DNA of 64,000 nucleotides from Deinococcus aerolatus (GTDB lineage Bacteria > Deinococcota > Deinococci > Deinococcales > Deinococcaceae), in NCBI RefSeq assembly GCF_014647055.1, contig NZ_BMOL01000017.1:1-64000 (forward strand). The letters are read 5' to 3'. The position numbers were made by a program, and so were the translations under genes. Of this stretch, positions 45,030 to 55,471 are shown piece by piece. Every line of letters begins with the position of its first letter. Position 1 is the stretch's first letter. Under the pieces are notes generated by a model. The model made no database searches and had not been told where the DNA came from. It saw nothing but the letters and a program-made list of their open reading frames with translations.

Positions 45030-45945
45030 CGCGACTTCGGGTGCAGCACCGCGTCGTCCTCCGCCTGGAAGAAGAAATACGGTGAGACAAACGCCGACGA
45101 AGCCAAGCGGCGTCTTGGCCAGAACAGCACCTGTATGGGGCTTGGCCGCTTCGTCGGCTCGGGAAAAGGAAAACGCCCGACTCCTGCGTATTGCCCTGCA
45201 GCAGCGCCTCGAGATTGATGCCATGTCAGAGGGGATGGGGAAAAGCGCTAATGCCCACCGAGAAACGCGCCGTGGTCAGGCAGCTGGTCGCGGCGCACAT
45301 CAAGCCCTTTTGGGCTTGTGTTCTGGTGGGCTTGCCCAAATCTTCCTGGCATGACCGCCCACAACCACGCCAGGACAGCGAACTCCGACAACAGATCCAT
45401 GATCTGGCGCGCCGGTTTCCCCGCCGGGGCTACCGTTTCATCCACGCCCTGCTCGCAAGGGGGGGGGTCATCATCAACAAAAAGCGCGTTCGGCGCGTCT
45501 GGCGCGAAGAGGGACTTGCCATCGAACCCAAAGCATCCCGAAAAATCCGCACTGGTGAACAATTCCGATGCAGGCGGAGTACGCGGGTCATGTCTGGACG
45601 TACGATTTCATCTTTGACCAGACCATGGAAGGGACCACCCTGATACTCCTGACCTTGACGGACGAATTCACCCGGCAGTCCCTGGCCCTGCAGGTGGCGA
45701 CGTCCCTCACCTCCAAGGAGGTCAAGGACGTGCTCCGGGACGTCATTGCAGGGCGTGGGGCGCCGCGATAACGGTTCCGCGGAGAGCTTCCATGCCCGCC
45801 TGCGGCCCGAATGTCTCAATCAAGAAATCTTCTCTTCCGCCAAACACGCCCAGGTGCTGCTCGATGATTGGGGGCGTTCTACAACGCCCGCAGACCACAC
45901 TCGCCACTCGGCTACCGGACCCCAGACGAGTTTGCCGAGCAGTCC
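45030..45945 (+). pseudogene. IS3-family transposase remnants
   Basis: Successive frames contain OrfA pieces (SAWKKKYGETNADEAKRR, then NARLLRIALQQRLEIDAM) and OrfB pieces: IHDLARRFPRRGYRFIHALL, VWTYDFIFDQTMEGTTLI (first Asp), and NGSAESFHARLRPECLNQEI (the Glu block). Part of the middle and the second Asp are lost. This is a different IS3 type from the complete one at 46057. It interrupts the parB gene. Confidence 0.75.
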
Positions 45946-45946
45946 A

Positions 45947-45966
45947 GGGGGCGGCCGGCCGCCCCC
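45947..45966. repeat. 20-bp perfect GC palindrome
   Basis: GGGGGCGGCCGGCCGCCCCC equals its own complement, and the run extends by further C. It lies at the broken 3-prime end of the IS3 remnant, upstream of the complete IS3. It may be a hairpin that favoured the breakpoint. Confidence 0.5.
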
Positions 45967-46125
45967 CCTTGCGGAGACAACACCGCAAATGTGCACGTCA
46001 GCCCGTCCCTGGGGGAGCCGGGAAAGCTGATGTTGTACCCTTGACCTTGACCTGAACCCGGAGAACCTGTCCACATGAGAATGGAGCCTCTGGCATCATC
46101 GGGGAAGTCCCCCAGGAGGCCCGCA

Positions 46126-46392
46126 ATGCGTGGAAAACGGTTCACTGAAGAACAGATTGCTTTTGCTCTCAAACAAGCGGAAACAGGCGTTTCCGTGACC
46201 GAGGTATGCCGGAAGATGGGCATCGCAGAATCGACGTTTTTCAACTGGAAGAAGAAATTCAGCGGCCTAGGGGTCAGCGAGTTACGCCGTCTCAGACAGC
46301 TTGAAGAGGAGAACCGCAAGCTGAAACAGCTGGTGGCCGATCTGAGCCTGGACAAAATCATGCTGCAGGACGTGATTCAAAAAAAGCTCTGA
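46126..46392 (+). CDS. IS3 transposase OrfA
   Basis: The 88-residue product has a helix-turn-helix ([40 protein letters not shown]) and a leucine zipper ([20 protein letters not shown]). The ATG follows AGGAGGCCCGCA. At its end the frame reads CAA AAA AAG CTC TGA: A-AAA-AAG at 46380-46386 is a textbook -1 slippery site. Confidence 0.85.
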   Translation: MRGKRFTEEQIAFALKQAETGVSVTEVCRKMGIAESTFFNWKKKFSGLGVSELRRLRQLEEENRKLKQLVADLSLDKIMLQDVIQKKL

Positions 46393-47243
46393 GGCCGGCC
46401 CAGCGCCGCGTCCTGGTCGATCACCTGCGGACGGGCTACCGGGTGAGCGAACGGCGCGCCTGCGCCGTTCTGAACGAGTGGCGGACCATCTATCGCTATC
46501 AGGGCATCGCCCGCCCAGAGGAACAACTGATCCAGAAAAGGATGACTGAGATTGCCCACACGCGGGTGCGATACGGATATCGCAGAATTCACGTCCTGAT
46601 GGCGCGGGAAGGGTGGCACATCAACCACAAGCGGTTTTTCAGGCTCTACCAGCTGGCCGGGCTGAACTTGCGAATCCAGCGCCCAAGGCGGCATGTCAGC
46701 GCTGCACGTCGTGCAGCGCAACCGGGGGCAGGGCAGCAGGGTGAGGTGTGGGCCATGGATTTCGTCTCGGACGCGCTTTTCAATGGGAAACGGTTTCGGG
46801 CGCTCACGCTGATCGACACCTGGACGCGGGAGTGTCTGGCCGTGCATGTGGACCTCAGCATCAAGGGAGAGCGGGTCGTCGAGGTGGTGCAGGAAGTGAG
46901 CAGGCACCGTGGGGTGCCTGCCCGGATCCAGGTGGACAATGGCAGTGAATTCATCAGTAAAGCACTTGATCTCTGGGCGTATCAGCAGGGGGTGACTCTG
47001 AACTTTTCGCGTCCTGGACGTCCGACAGACAATCCGTTCATCGAATCGTTCAATGGCAGTTTCCGGGATGAGTGCCTGAACACCCACTGGTTCCTGTCGC
47101 TGGACGACGCCGCAGAGAAGATTGAAAAATGGAGGATCGACTATAATGATTTCAGGCCGCATTCCTCGCTGGAAAACCTCGCGCCCAGCGCGTTCCGAGC
47201 CAGGATTGCACCGACCTTTCGCCCGTCAGAGCCTCCATCCTGA
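46386..47243 (+). CDS. IS3 transposase OrfB (read by -1 frameshift)
   Basis: After the slip the product continues [20 protein letters not shown], with [19 protein letters not shown]. The DDE residues are in [25 protein letters not shown] and [16 protein letters not shown]. The fused OrfAB transposase would be about 372 residues. All motifs are intact, so it is likely active. Confidence 0.85.
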   Translation, partial: ALRPAQRRVLVDHLRTGYRVSERRACAVLNEWRTIYRYQGIARPEEQLIQKRMTEIAHTRVRYGYRRIHVLMAREGWHINHKRFFRLYQLAGLNLRIQRPRRHVSAARRAAQPGAGQQGEVWAMDFVSDALFNGKRFRALTLIDTWTRECLAVHVDLSIKGERVVEVVQEVSRHRGVPARIQVDNGSEFISKALDLWAYQQGVTLNFSRPGRPTDNPFIESFNGSFRDECLNTHWFLSLDDAAEKIEKWRIDYNDFRPHSSLENLAPSAFRARIAPTFRPSEPPS

Positions 47244-47263
47244 CCCGGACAGGTTTCTGGGAT

Positions 47264-47609
47264 CGGCTCAACCTGAGCCGAGTCTCTACTCGAAACCGTC
47301 CAACTTTTGGGGCCAGTCCAGCGGTTACCACAAAGATGAAGTTTTCGTGTGCGGAGAAATTAATCTTCCTTTAGAATCTGTCAATTGGTGAGAACCATTG
47401 ATCTAAGCGTAAATCGGTAGCGCCTCAGGGATGACAATTCTTGCCAGGTAGGATTCCGATGCGCTGCCAACGCTGCGAATCGACGCACGGATCAGTAATC
47501 GGCTCGAGCCTGAGAGTCGATAACGTAGAATAGGCACCGATTTGCGTCCTGGCACCTCAGGTTGACTCTCTTTCACCGCTCCTGGCGACAGCCTGAGGCT
47601 TTTCAGAGT
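47264..47609. other. Region upstream of the polysaccharide operon
   Basis: It holds the end of a lost IS3-type element (about 47297-47320), then about 270 bp of AT-richer DNA with no gene. The promoter of the plus-strand polysaccharide operon must lie here; I cannot place its boxes with confidence. Confidence 0.45.
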
Positions 47610-48893
47610 ATGGACGTGCGGCAACCCGAGGTTTTTTTGATTAGTAGACTCCACCCCTCTCTACACACCCGCAAGCGACTGAACCTGATCGCGGCGCTGA
47701 ACTTCATCGACCTGGGCTCCGCTACCCTGTTGAGCCTTGTGATCACCCTAAGCTTCACGCCCACCCTATTCTGGACCGTTTTCTCACTGTGCATCCTGGC
47801 TACCTGGACCGCTTGGTCCCTGACGCGGGAAAGGCGCCAGGCATTGGCGTTGGATCCCTACGCGCGTGCCGTGACCACGCCCCTACTGGCTGGTGGGCTG
47901 CTGCTCGGCTTCTCGCAGCTTCCGCAGGTGGATCTTCCGTCGGGAGCCACCGGAATCTTGGTGCTGCTCTGGGGCCTCAGCATGGGCTTGGCCCGCCTGA
48001 TCCTACGGCGCAACATGCCTTCCGTGATGATCGGGGTGTATCCCAGATCTGGACAGGATCTTCCTTCCGACCCGCGTGTGCATTATGTGCTCCTAGCCCA
48101 GCCCCACGACGTGCAACTGTCGGAGTTGGACGCGCTGCTGCTCGACTCGACCCGGCCACCAGCCGCGAAATGGCTCGAGCTGCTGACACACGCTCATACG
48201 GCGGGCACGCCGATCTGGACGCCCGCCTCCCTCAGCGAGGAACTGCACGGACGCGTGGCCCTGGAGCACCTGCATACCGCCCGGCTGGACCGCGTTCACT
48301 TTCACGACACCTACGCTCTCTTCAAGCGGGGCTTCGATGTGGGGGCCGTTTTGCTGGCACTTCCGTTCCTGCTGCCCCTGCTGGTGATGGTGGCCCTGCT
48401 GGTCGCGCTGGATGCTGGACGCCCTGTCCTCTTCTGGCAGTGGCGGGTGGGGCAGCATGGCTGCCTCTTCCGCATCGCCAAGTTCCGCACGATGAAGTGC
48501 GACTCCGAGCAATTTGGTGCGAAGTTTGCGGCCACCGGAGATCTGCGCGTTACCCGACTGGGCAGCTGGCTGCGCAAGTTCCGCCTGGATGAACTGCCTC
48601 AGTTCTGGAACGTGCTGCGCGGGGACATGAGCATCATCGGCCCGCGTCCGGAGCAGGAGGCGTTCGCGGAGCAGTTCGAGCGGGAGATTCGCCTATACGC
48701 AGTTCGGCACTGGGTCAAGCCCGGCATCACCGGCTGGGCCCAGGTCAATCAGGGCTACGCCTCAGGCGCGGACGAGGCGTTGGAGAAACTGCGCTACGAC
48801 ATGTTCTACATCAAGAATTTCTCGTTCTGGCTGGACGCCCGCATCGTCACCAAGACGCTCTGGACCATTCTCTCGGGCTTCGGCGCCCGCTAA
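47610..48893 (+). CDS. Initiating sugar-phosphate transferase (polyprenyl glycosylphosphotransferase)
   Basis: The 427-residue membrane protein has four N-terminal transmembrane helices (about residues 20-140), a nucleotide-binding-like middle, then a fifth membrane segment (FKRGFDVGAVLLALPFLLPL). The catalytic domain carries FRIAKFRTMKCDSE, LRKFRLDELPQFWNVLRGDM, SIIGPRPEQ and VKPGITGWAQVNQG. This is the WcaJ/WbaP-type layout; it attaches the first sugar-phosphate to undecaprenyl phosphate. Start chosen at the ATG at 47610 (weak ribosome binding site GAGGC); an upstream start is possible. Confidence 0.85.
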   Translation: MDVRQPEVFLISRLHPSLHTRKRLNLIAALNFIDLGSATLLSLVITLSFTPTLFWTVFSLCILATWTAWSLTRERRQALALDPYARAVTTPLLAGGLLLGFSQLPQVDLPSGATGILVLLWGLSMGLARLILRRNMPSVMIGVYPRSGQDLPSDPRVHYVLLAQPHDVQLSELDALLLDSTRPPAAKWLELLTHAHTAGTPIWTPASLSEELHGRVALEHLHTARLDRVHFHDTYALFKRGFDVGAVLLALPFLLPLLVMVALLVALDAGRPVLFWQWRVGQHGCLFRIAKFRTMKCDSEQFGAKFAATGDLRVTRLGSWLRKFRLDELPQFWNVLRGDMSIIGPRPEQEAFAEQFEREIRLYAVRHWVKPGITGWAQVNQGYASGADEALEKLRYDMFYIKNFSFWLDARIVTKTLWTILSGFGAR

Positions 48894-48914
48894 TCTGCCG
48901 TGTCTGAGGTTGCT

Positions 48915-50240
48915 ATGACAAATATTCTCGAAATCCATCCCGCCGCTGTCCTGATCGAAAGCATTGAGAAACGCACGGCCAGAATCGGTGTCGTCGGTCT
49001 GGGGTACGTCGGTCTGCCGTTCCTGGTCGAGAAGGCCAAGGTCGGCTTCCACGTCACGGGGATCGACCGCAACCCCAAACGGGCGGAAATGGTGGCGCGT
49101 GGCGAGAATTACATCGGTGACGTCCACGATGACGACTTGCGAGACATCGTGGCGCAGGGCTTGGTGACCACGACCACTGATTTTGATGCGGTGGCCGACC
49201 TCGACGTGATCGTGATCTGTGTCCCCACGCCCCTGGACCGCAACCTCAGTCCGGACCTCAGTTACGTCAGGAGCGTGACCGCCGAGATTGCGCGCCACCT
49301 CCGTCCTGGTCAACTCATCAGCCTGGAGAGCACGACCTACCCGGGCACGACCGAGGAGGTCATGAAGCCCATTCTGGAGGCCAGTGGCCTGCGGGCCGGA
49401 GTGGACTTCTTCCTGGCGCATTCCCCGGAGCGGGTCGACCCCGGCAACGCGCGCTACACCACCAAGAACACCAACAAGGTGGTGGGCGGCAACGACCCGC
49501 AGAGTCTTGAGGTGGCGCTCGCGTTCTACCGGCAGACCATCGAGCATGTCGTGGCCGTGAGCAGTGCCAAGGCTGCGGAAATGGTCAAGGTGTATGAAAA
49601 CACCTTCCGTGCCGTGAACATCGCTCTGGCCAATGAGATCGCCTTGCTGTGTGACCGCATGGACATCAATGTCTGGGAAGTGCTCGACGCTGCATTTACC
49701 AAGCCCTTCGGCATCATGCCCTTCTATCCCGGCCCGGGCGTGGGCGGGCACTGCATTCCGCTCGACCCCCATTACCTGGAGTGGAAAGCACGCGAGTACA
49801 ACTTCCAGACGCACTTTATTGCCCTGGCCGGGGAAACCAACCGCAAAATGCCGGAATTCGTGGTGGACAAGGCGGCCCGGGTGTTGAACCAGGCCCGCAA
49901 GCCGCTAAACGGTTCGGGGGTCTTGTTGCTCGGTATGGCTTACAAAAGTGATCTCGACGATTACCGTGAGTCGCCCGCGCTGGAGATCTACAGGTTGCTG
50001 GAACGTGCCGGAGCACGGGTCACGTTTCATGACTCATGGACCCCTGAAGTCAATGAACACGGCGTCCATGCACACGGCGTTGCCCTGAGCGACGAGGCCC
50101 TGGAAGCCGCTGACCTCGTGATTATCACGACCCGTCACAGCGACGTGGACTACGGGCGCGTCGTGGAAAAGGCCCAGCTTGTGCTTGATACCCGCTACGC
50201 AACGCGTGGTCTTGAAAGTGAAAAGGTAATCCTGCTGTGA
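48915..50240 (+). CDS. wbpA: UDP-N-acetylglucosamine 6-dehydrogenase
   Basis: The 441-residue nucleotide-sugar dehydrogenase has RIGVVGLGYVGLPFLVEKAK (NAD fold), VICVPTPLDRNLSPDLSYV, LESTTYPGTTEE, and the catalytic-Cys motif GPGVGGHCIPLDPHYL. It oxidises UDP-GlcNAc C6 to the uronic acid. The start at ATG 48915 follows TGAGGTTGCT. It opens the set wbpA-B-D-E that leads to UDP-2,3-diacetamido uronic acid. Confidence 0.85.
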   Translation: MTNILEIHPAAVLIESIEKRTARIGVVGLGYVGLPFLVEKAKVGFHVTGIDRNPKRAEMVARGENYIGDVHDDDLRDIVAQGLVTTTTDFDAVADLDVIVICVPTPLDRNLSPDLSYVRSVTAEIARHLRPGQLISLESTTYPGTTEEVMKPILEASGLRAGVDFFLAHSPERVDPGNARYTTKNTNKVVGGNDPQSLEVALAFYRQTIEHVVAVSSAKAAEMVKVYENTFRAVNIALANEIALLCDRMDINVWEVLDAAFTKPFGIMPFYPGPGVGGHCIPLDPHYLEWKAREYNFQTHFIALAGETNRKMPEFVVDKAARVLNQARKPLNGSGVLLLGMAYKSDLDDYRESPALEIYRLLERAGARVTFHDSWTPEVNEHGVHAHGVALSDEALEAADLVIITTRHSDVDYGRVVEKAQLVLDTRYATRGLESEKVILL

Positions 50241-51199
50241 AGCGCTTTGCCTTAATTGGTGCAGCCGGATATATCGCTCCCCGCCACCTGAAAGCCATCA
50301 AGGACACCGGCAACACCCTGGTGGCCGCCCTCGATCCCTTTGACTCGGTCGGTATCATGGACTCGCACTTCCCGGATGCCGAGTTCTTCACCCAGCCCGA
50401 GCAGTTCGAGAGCCATCTGCATGACCTCCGCCGGGCAGGCCAGGGTGTGGACATGGTCAGTATCTGCAGCCCCAACCACCTGCATGATTCGCATATCCGG
50501 CTGGCCCTGCGGGCCGGTGCGGACGCCCTGTGCGAAAAACCACTCGTGCTGTTTCCGCAGGACATCCACAACCTCAAAGCCATTGAGGCAGAAACGGGTC
50601 GGCGGGTTTGGACGATCCTCCAGTTGCGGACGCACACGGCCCTGCTCAAGCTCAAGAGGCAACTTGACGCACAGCCTGAGTCGGGAATTAAGGACGTGGA
50701 CCTCACCTATGTGACGAGCCGCGGCGTGTGGTACCAGCGCAGTTGGAAAGGCCGTCTGGAGCAGAGCGGCGGTCTGGCCAGCAATATCGGCGTCCACTTC
50801 TTCGACATGCTGACCTGGCTGTTCGGCGACGTGCAGCATGCGGAGGTGCATGAGCGCAGTGACATGGTCACGGCCGGGTTCCTGCAGCTCGAACGCGCCC
50901 GTGTGCGCTGGTTCCTGTCGGTGAATGTGGCGGACGTGCCGCAGGAGCTGCGGGACAGAGGCCAGCGCACCTACCGGTCCATCACCATGGACGGTCAGGA
51001 GATTGAGTTCAGCGAGGGCTTCACCGATCTTCACAACACCGTGTATCAGCGCACGCTGGCAGGCAACGGCTTCAGCCTCGACGACACGCTCGGCGCCATT
51101 GAAACCGTCGCGCGGCTGCGGACCCTGCCGCTGGTTCCCCCGGAGGTCACCCGCCGTCACCCTTTCCTCTCCGACACTCGTCGTCTCGTGGACGTGTGA
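50237..51199 (+). CDS. wbpB: UDP-GlcNAcA 3-dehydrogenase (Gfo/Idh/MocA family)
   Basis: The 320-residue protein starts [20 protein letters not shown] with a Rossmann fold, then [22 protein letters not shown] and [30 protein letters not shown]. It makes the 3-keto sugar from UDP-GlcNAcA. The GTG start overlaps the wbpA stop (GTGA). Confidence 0.85.
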   Translation: MKRFALIGAAGYIAPRHLKAIKDTGNTLVAALDPFDSVGIMDSHFPDAEFFTQPEQFESHLHDLRRAGQGVDMVSICSPNHLHDSHIRLALRAGADALCEKPLVLFPQDIHNLKAIEAETGRRVWTILQLRTHTALLKLKRQLDAQPESGIKDVDLTYVTSRGVWYQRSWKGRLEQSGGLASNIGVHFFDMLTWLFGDVQHAEVHERSDMVTAGFLQLERARVRWFLSVNVADVPQELRDRGQRTYRSITMDGQEIEFSEGFTDLHNTVYQRTLAGNGFSLDDTLGAIETVARLRTLPLVPPEVTRRHPFLSDTRRLVDV

Positions 51200-51200
51200 T

Positions 51201-51779
51201 GTGAGCTGGTGGAAGCATGACAGCGCTGTCGTGGATGACGGCGCTCAGATCGGCAGCGGCACGAAGGTCTGGCACTTCAGCCATGTGATGCCGGGGGCGG
51301 TGATCGGCGAGGGCTGCTCGCTCGGTCAGAACGTTTTTGTGGCCAACCAGGTCACCATCGGCAACGGCGTCAAAATTCAGAACAACGTCAGTATCTACGA
51401 GGGTGTGATCCTGGAGGACTACGTCTTCTGCGGACCCAGCATGGTCTTCACCAATGTCCGCACGCCCCGGAGCGAGTTCCCCCGCAATACGAGTGCCGAC
51501 TACGCCGTCACCCGCGTCAAGCGGGGGGCCAGCATCGGCGCCAATGCCACCGTCGTCTGCGGCGTGACCTTGCACGAGGGGGCTTTTGTGGCCGCTGGCG
51601 CGGTCGTGACGAAGGACGTTCCCGCCTATGCGATGGTTGCAGGCGTGCCTGCCCGGCAGATCGGCTGGATGAGTGCCAGCGGTGACCTGCTCGACTTCAC
51701 GGGTGGGGACACGGTCATAGACCGCCTCCAGCACATGTACCAGAAGATCAGCGACACCGAGATCAGGAGAATCGTATGA
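51201..51779 (+). CDS. wbpD: Sugar N-acetyltransferase (hexapeptide-repeat)
   Basis: The 192-residue left-handed beta-helix protein has many hexapeptide repeats, e.g. [20 protein letters not shown] and [20 protein letters not shown], then [15 protein letters not shown]. It acetylates the 3-amino group of the UDP-uronate. A GTG at 51201 just after the wbpB stop is the start; it opens [18 protein letters not shown]. Confidence 0.85.
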   Translation: MSWWKHDSAVVDDGAQIGSGTKVWHFSHVMPGAVIGEGCSLGQNVFVANQVTIGNGVKIQNNVSIYEGVILEDYVFCGPSMVFTNVRTPRSEFPRNTSADYAVTRVKRGASIGANATVVCGVTLHEGAFVAAGAVVTKDVPAYAMVAGVPARQIGWMSASGDLLDFTGGDTVIDRLQHMYQKISDTEIRRIV

Positions 51780-52936
51780 CCAGCAGCGACATCAAGCAAA
51801 TTCCCATCCTCGATCTTTCCCCGGAGATTGACGAACTGTGGGACGACCTCAATGCCGCCATCCAGCGGGTGATGCGTTCGGGGCACTTCATCATGGGACC
51901 GGACGTCCTCGCCTTCGAGCAGGAGGTTGCTGCTTACCTGGGCGTGAAGCACGCCGTAGGAATGAACAGTGGTACGGACGCCCTGATCATCGGCCTGCGC
52001 TCTTTAGGCATTGGCCCTGGGGATGAGGTCATCACAACGCCGTTTACCTTTTTTGCCACGGCCGAGAGCATCAGCAGCGTGGGGGCCACACCGGTCTTCG
52101 CAGACATCGATCCGGCGACCTACAATATTGACCCCGCCCGTATTCGAGAGCAGATCACGCCCCGTACCCGAGCAATCATGCCCGTTCACCTCTATGGCAA
52201 CCCCTGCGCGATGGACGAGATCATGGCGATCGCTGAGGAACACGGCCTGCTGGTCATCGAAGACTGCGCGCAGTCTTTCGGGGCGCGGTACGGGGGCAGG
52301 CAGACAGGCACCATCGGCCACGTCGGTGCCTACTCCTTCTTTCCCAGCAAGAACCTGGGGGCGTTCGGAGACGGTGGCCTGCTGGCGACGGATGATGACC
52401 GGGTGGCGGAACTGGCGCGGATGCTTCGTGCCCACGGCTCGCGGAAGAAATACCATAATGAGATGCTCGGGTACAACAGCCGACTCGATACCATTCAGGC
52501 AGCGATTCTGCGTGTAAAACTGCCACATATTGACCGCTGGAACGAGGGACGTCGCCGCGTGGCTGCCACATACAGCGAAGTGTTGAAAGACCTGGGTGGG
52601 GTCGCGATCCCCAAGGTGGGCGAGGGGCACGTGTTCCACCAGTACACCATCCGCCTGACAACAGCCGACCGGGATGGGGTGCAGCACCTGCTGGAGCAGC
52701 AAGGCGTTGGGACAATGGTGTATTACCCGGTGCCGCAGGACTGTCTACCTGTATATGCCGGAGAACAGAGGCCATGTCCTGTAAGCGTAACCCTCGCACA
52801 ACAAGTTTTGAGTCTGCCCATTGGCTCTGTGCTACCTGAAACAGATCAAGTTCGCGTCTGCCAAACGCTTACGTATGCAATGTCGATGCACGTAAATTCA
52901 AGCGCTAAGCTTTCGGATAGCCCACGTTCTACATGA
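51776..52936 (+). CDS. wbpE: UDP-sugar 3-aminotransferase (DegT/DnrJ family)
   Basis: The 386-residue PLP enzyme has [48 protein letters not shown] and the PLP Lys in [15 protein letters not shown]. It transaminates the 3-keto sugar made by wbpB. The last ~50 residues are encoded by visibly AT-richer DNA (from about 52750), so the 3-prime end of this gene lies at a composition boundary. ATG overlaps the wbpD stop. Confidence 0.85.
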   Translation: MTSSDIKQIPILDLSPEIDELWDDLNAAIQRVMRSGHFIMGPDVLAFEQEVAAYLGVKHAVGMNSGTDALIIGLRSLGIGPGDEVITTPFTFFATAESISSVGATPVFADIDPATYNIDPARIREQITPRTRAIMPVHLYGNPCAMDEIMAIAEEHGLLVIEDCAQSFGARYGGRQTGTIGHVGAYSFFPSKNLGAFGDGGLLATDDDRVAELARMLRAHGSRKKYHNEMLGYNSRLDTIQAAILRVKLPHIDRWNEGRRRVAATYSEVLKDLGGVAIPKVGEGHVFHQYTIRLTTADRDGVQHLLEQQGVGTMVYYPVPQDCLPVYAGEQRPCPVSVTLAQQVLSLPIGSVLPETDQVRVCQTLTYAMSMHVNSSAKLSDSPRST

Positions 52937-53112
52937 CGAGATGGTCTGTTTCGGAAAGTAGGCTTCTCAACTTCTCTCGGTGCATATCCTAACGTCAAGT
53001 CATCTTTGCTGCACGTACGTTTACTTTGCGGTATACGGCAGCCGCTGGATAATTATAATGTCAACTAAAGCGAAAATGGAGATGGAAATATGCGAAGAAT
53101 TTATGAATGTGT
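52937..53112. other. AT-rich gap with possible internal promoter
   Basis: TATAAT occurs at 53054-53059 with no convincing -35 box at 17 bp. The gap marks the start of the low-GC gene block and could hold a second promoter for the cassette. Confidence 0.35.
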
Positions 53113-54222
53113 ATGCGGATCTTACAAATAATTCCTGACCTAGCAATAGGAGGTGCAGAACGACTGGTGGTACAGCTCACCGTTGAGCAACAGATTCAGG
53201 GGCACGAGGTTCATTTGGCCACGCTCTACGGTCCACGCGACAATCATAATCAAACTTACCTTCAAGATCATAAGGTTCCGATAACACATCTTGAAAAAAA
53301 CATTGGTCTAGATTTACGCCTCATCGTTAAGCTGCAGACGCTCATCACCAACCTGCGTCCAGATGTTATCCATACACATCAGTACTCAACTAAGTACGTC
53401 CTACCGGAAGTGTTGCGCGCCCAAAGAGCTATGCTCCATACAGTCCATAGCCTCCCTGAAAAGGAGCTCACAAGGCGCGATCGCGTAATTCAACGGTTGG
53501 CGTATAGGCGGGGAGTGATTCCAGTTGCCGTAGCGGATGAGGTAGCGCGAGGCATGCAGCGCTTGTACAATGTGCGGGCACCAGTGATTCCGAATGGCGT
53601 AAATGTAGATCGCCTTCATGCCGGTGGAGTTACCCGAGCAGAAACCCGGAGGCGAGAGGGCTGGGCGCATGATCACGTCGTAGTTCTTAGCGTTGCCAGA
53701 CTCAGTGCTCCTAAAGACCATTCAACACTTCTTCGCGCATTCGCGTTAGCGCAAGCTTCACAACCGACCTTGCGTCTGTCGTTAGCAGGTGACGGCATCC
53801 TGCGGCCTGAACTCGAAGCTCTAGCCGCCGAACTGGGAATTCAACAATGGGTTCAGTTTCTTGGAGTGCGGTCCGACATTGAGCAACTTCTAGGCGGGGC
53901 GGACGCGAGTGTGCTTTCCTCTGATTATGAAGGCAGTCCGCTATCTGTAATGGAAGCTATGGCTGCAGGCAGAGCCGTGGTGGCGTCTAACGTAGGCGGA
54001 GTCGCTGAGCTAATTTGCCACAACGTCAACGGCCTGCTGTTTGAAGCTGGAAACGTCAGTATGCTGGCAGGGCAATTGGAGCGCCTCACACACGCCGAAG
54101 AGCGGCAGCGCCTGGGTACTGCGGCTCACCAAACGGCGCGCGCGAAGTTCAGTATCTCTGCGATGGCCCGAGCGTACTTAGAACTGTGCGGTCAAACGCA
54201 TAAGCAAGGCTACAGTGCTTAA
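53113..54222 (+). CDS. Glycosyltransferase, GT4 family
   Basis: The 369-residue GT-B enzyme starts MRILQIIPDLAIGGAERLVV and has VIHTHQYSTKYVLPEV, IPNGVNVDRL, LSVARLSAPKDHSTLLRAFA and the GT4 donor-site block SSDYEGSPLSVMEAMAAGRA. The base composition is low-GC for the window. An ATG six bases upstream (53107) is also possible. Confidence 0.85.
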   Translation: MRILQIIPDLAIGGAERLVVQLTVEQQIQGHEVHLATLYGPRDNHNQTYLQDHKVPITHLEKNIGLDLRLIVKLQTLITNLRPDVIHTHQYSTKYVLPEVLRAQRAMLHTVHSLPEKELTRRDRVIQRLAYRRGVIPVAVADEVARGMQRLYNVRAPVIPNGVNVDRLHAGGVTRAETRRREGWAHDHVVVLSVARLSAPKDHSTLLRAFALAQASQPTLRLSLAGDGILRPELEALAAELGIQQWVQFLGVRSDIEQLLGGADASVLSSDYEGSPLSVMEAMAAGRAVVASNVGGVAELICHNVNGLLFEAGNVSMLAGQLERLTHAEERQRLGTAAHQTARAKFSISAMARAYLELCGQTHKQGYSA

Positions 54223-55471
54223 TTTAGTTTTCATGGCTGCCCTAGGCGGCCTACTCATGGGGGTGCTGTTCTGGCGCTGGAGGCTAGGCGTATACGCCCT
54301 GATGGCGCTGCTGCCATTCGAAAATATTTTTGTGTTCGGAGCATTTCGTGGTGGTTTGAAGGTGCTGATCGGGACGACGGTCCTAGCAATGTTACTCGAC
54401 GTTTATCTTCGTCCATCCAGTCGGCAACAATTTCAGGCTGTGTTAACCAACAAGACGTTTTTACTTACGGTCGCCTTTACGGCCTGGGCAGTTTTCTCAA
54501 CAGTCTGGGCGGTTTTTCCCGACGCAGCGTTAAGCAAAAGCACTAGCTTCGTTGGCGTAACTACACTTGTTGTGTTGCTGGGAATGCTGGTGCCAACACA
54601 GCTAAAGACGGCATGGACATTGCTAATTATTGCGGGTATTATTTCTGTAATCCAAGGAGTCGCTCAAGGCAGTTTCAGTGACCTCAACGGACGTTTCATT
54701 GGTGCGGGTGAAGATCCAAATGAATACGCTGGATTGTTGTTGACCCTTGGGGCAGTCGTTGTGTATGGTAGGTCTAAATTAAAGGTGTGGATGTTCGTAC
54801 CAGCCGTCATCCTCTTATTCGGTAGTCTTCTCACGCAATCACGCGCAGGGCTGGTGGCACTTCTCGCAACACCATTGGTCGCACTGATTATTTTAGTACT
54901 GCGACGAGCAGTTGGCCTAAAGACACTCAGTGCGACCTTCATAGTCTACATATTCGCTGGCATCTTAGTCATCAGCGCAACCGCACTTTGGCCCAACCTG
55001 CAGTCCACGTTATTCTCCCGGGCGTCGAGTCTGAATAACTATGCAGATCCAGACACGTGGGCAGGTCGCCTAGGTATCTGGGCAGGCGGATTTCGCATGT
55101 GGTCAGAACATAAATGGCTTGGTGTCGGCGCAGGTAACTTCGGGTTTCTATCACCAGATTACTCCTTGGAAGCTGCAGCCCTAGCTCGGGCGAAAGGAGT
55201 AGCCGTAGCGCACAACACGTATCTGTCGAATCTAGCCGAGTTGGGCGTGGTCGGGCTCGGTATTTTTGTCTGCCTAATGTGGACCCTAATCAGCAGAACC
55301 AGCCGTCTGGCTGCAAATATTCCCTTTGCGCGCGCTATTTTAGTTGGGTCCGTTGTGATACTTGTTATGGCAATTACACTTAGCTTAGAATACAGTAAGA
55401 TTCTCTACGTTCTGGTGGGGTCTCAGATCGCCCTGATGATCAGCGCCGAGCAGTGTGAGATTGACGTGTGA
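54215..55471 (+). CDS. wzy: O-antigen polymerase/ligase-like membrane protein (Wzy type)
   Basis: The 418-residue protein is almost all transmembrane helix (about ten). A large hydrophilic loop has FSRASSLNNYADPDTWAGRL and HKWLGVGAGNFGFLSPDYSL, then AHNTYLSNLAELGVVGL, which are the signature of the Wzy_C / O-antigen ligase family. It polymerises repeat units. It starts at GTG, overlapping the glycosyltransferase by eight bases. Confidence 0.75.
   Translation: MLNLVFMAALGGLLMGVLFWRWRLGVYALMALLPFENIFVFGAFRGGLKVLIGTTVLAMLLDVYLRPSSRQQFQAVLTNKTFLLTVAFTAWAVFSTVWAVFPDAALSKSTSFVGVTTLVVLLGMLVPTQLKTAWTLLIIAGIISVIQGVAQGSFSDLNGRFIGAGEDPNEYAGLLLTLGAVVVYGRSKLKVWMFVPAVILLFGSLLTQSRAGLVALLATPLVALIILVLRRAVGLKTLSATFIVYIFAGILVISATALWPNLQSTLFSRASSLNNYADPDTWAGRLGIWAGGFRMWSEHKWLGVGAGNFGFLSPDYSLEAAALARAKGVAVAHNTYLSNLAELGVVGLGIFVCLMWTLISRTSRLAANIPFARAILVGSVVILVMAITLSLEYSKILYVLVGSQIALMISAEQCEIDV

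Larger units (their letters stand above)
46057..47263 (+). mobile_element. Complete IS3-family element (IS407-like group)
   Basis: The imperfect ends are GAGAACCTGTCC...GAATGGAGCC at the left and its relative at the right (47231-47263); about 22 bp align with a few mismatches. Two overlapping frames encode OrfA and OrfB with an intact DDE. I could not identify a 3-4 bp target duplication, so the exact ends are approximate. Just beyond the right end, at about 47297-47320, is the end (TTTTGGGGCCAG) of another IS3-type element. Confidence 0.8.

Noticed and set aside
53054..53106. Tiny ORF beginning MSTKAKMEMEICEE after TATAAT
   Set aside because: The TATAAT box includes the A and T of the ATG, so it cannot drive it; the ORF overlaps the glycosyltransferase start in another frame and has no family features.
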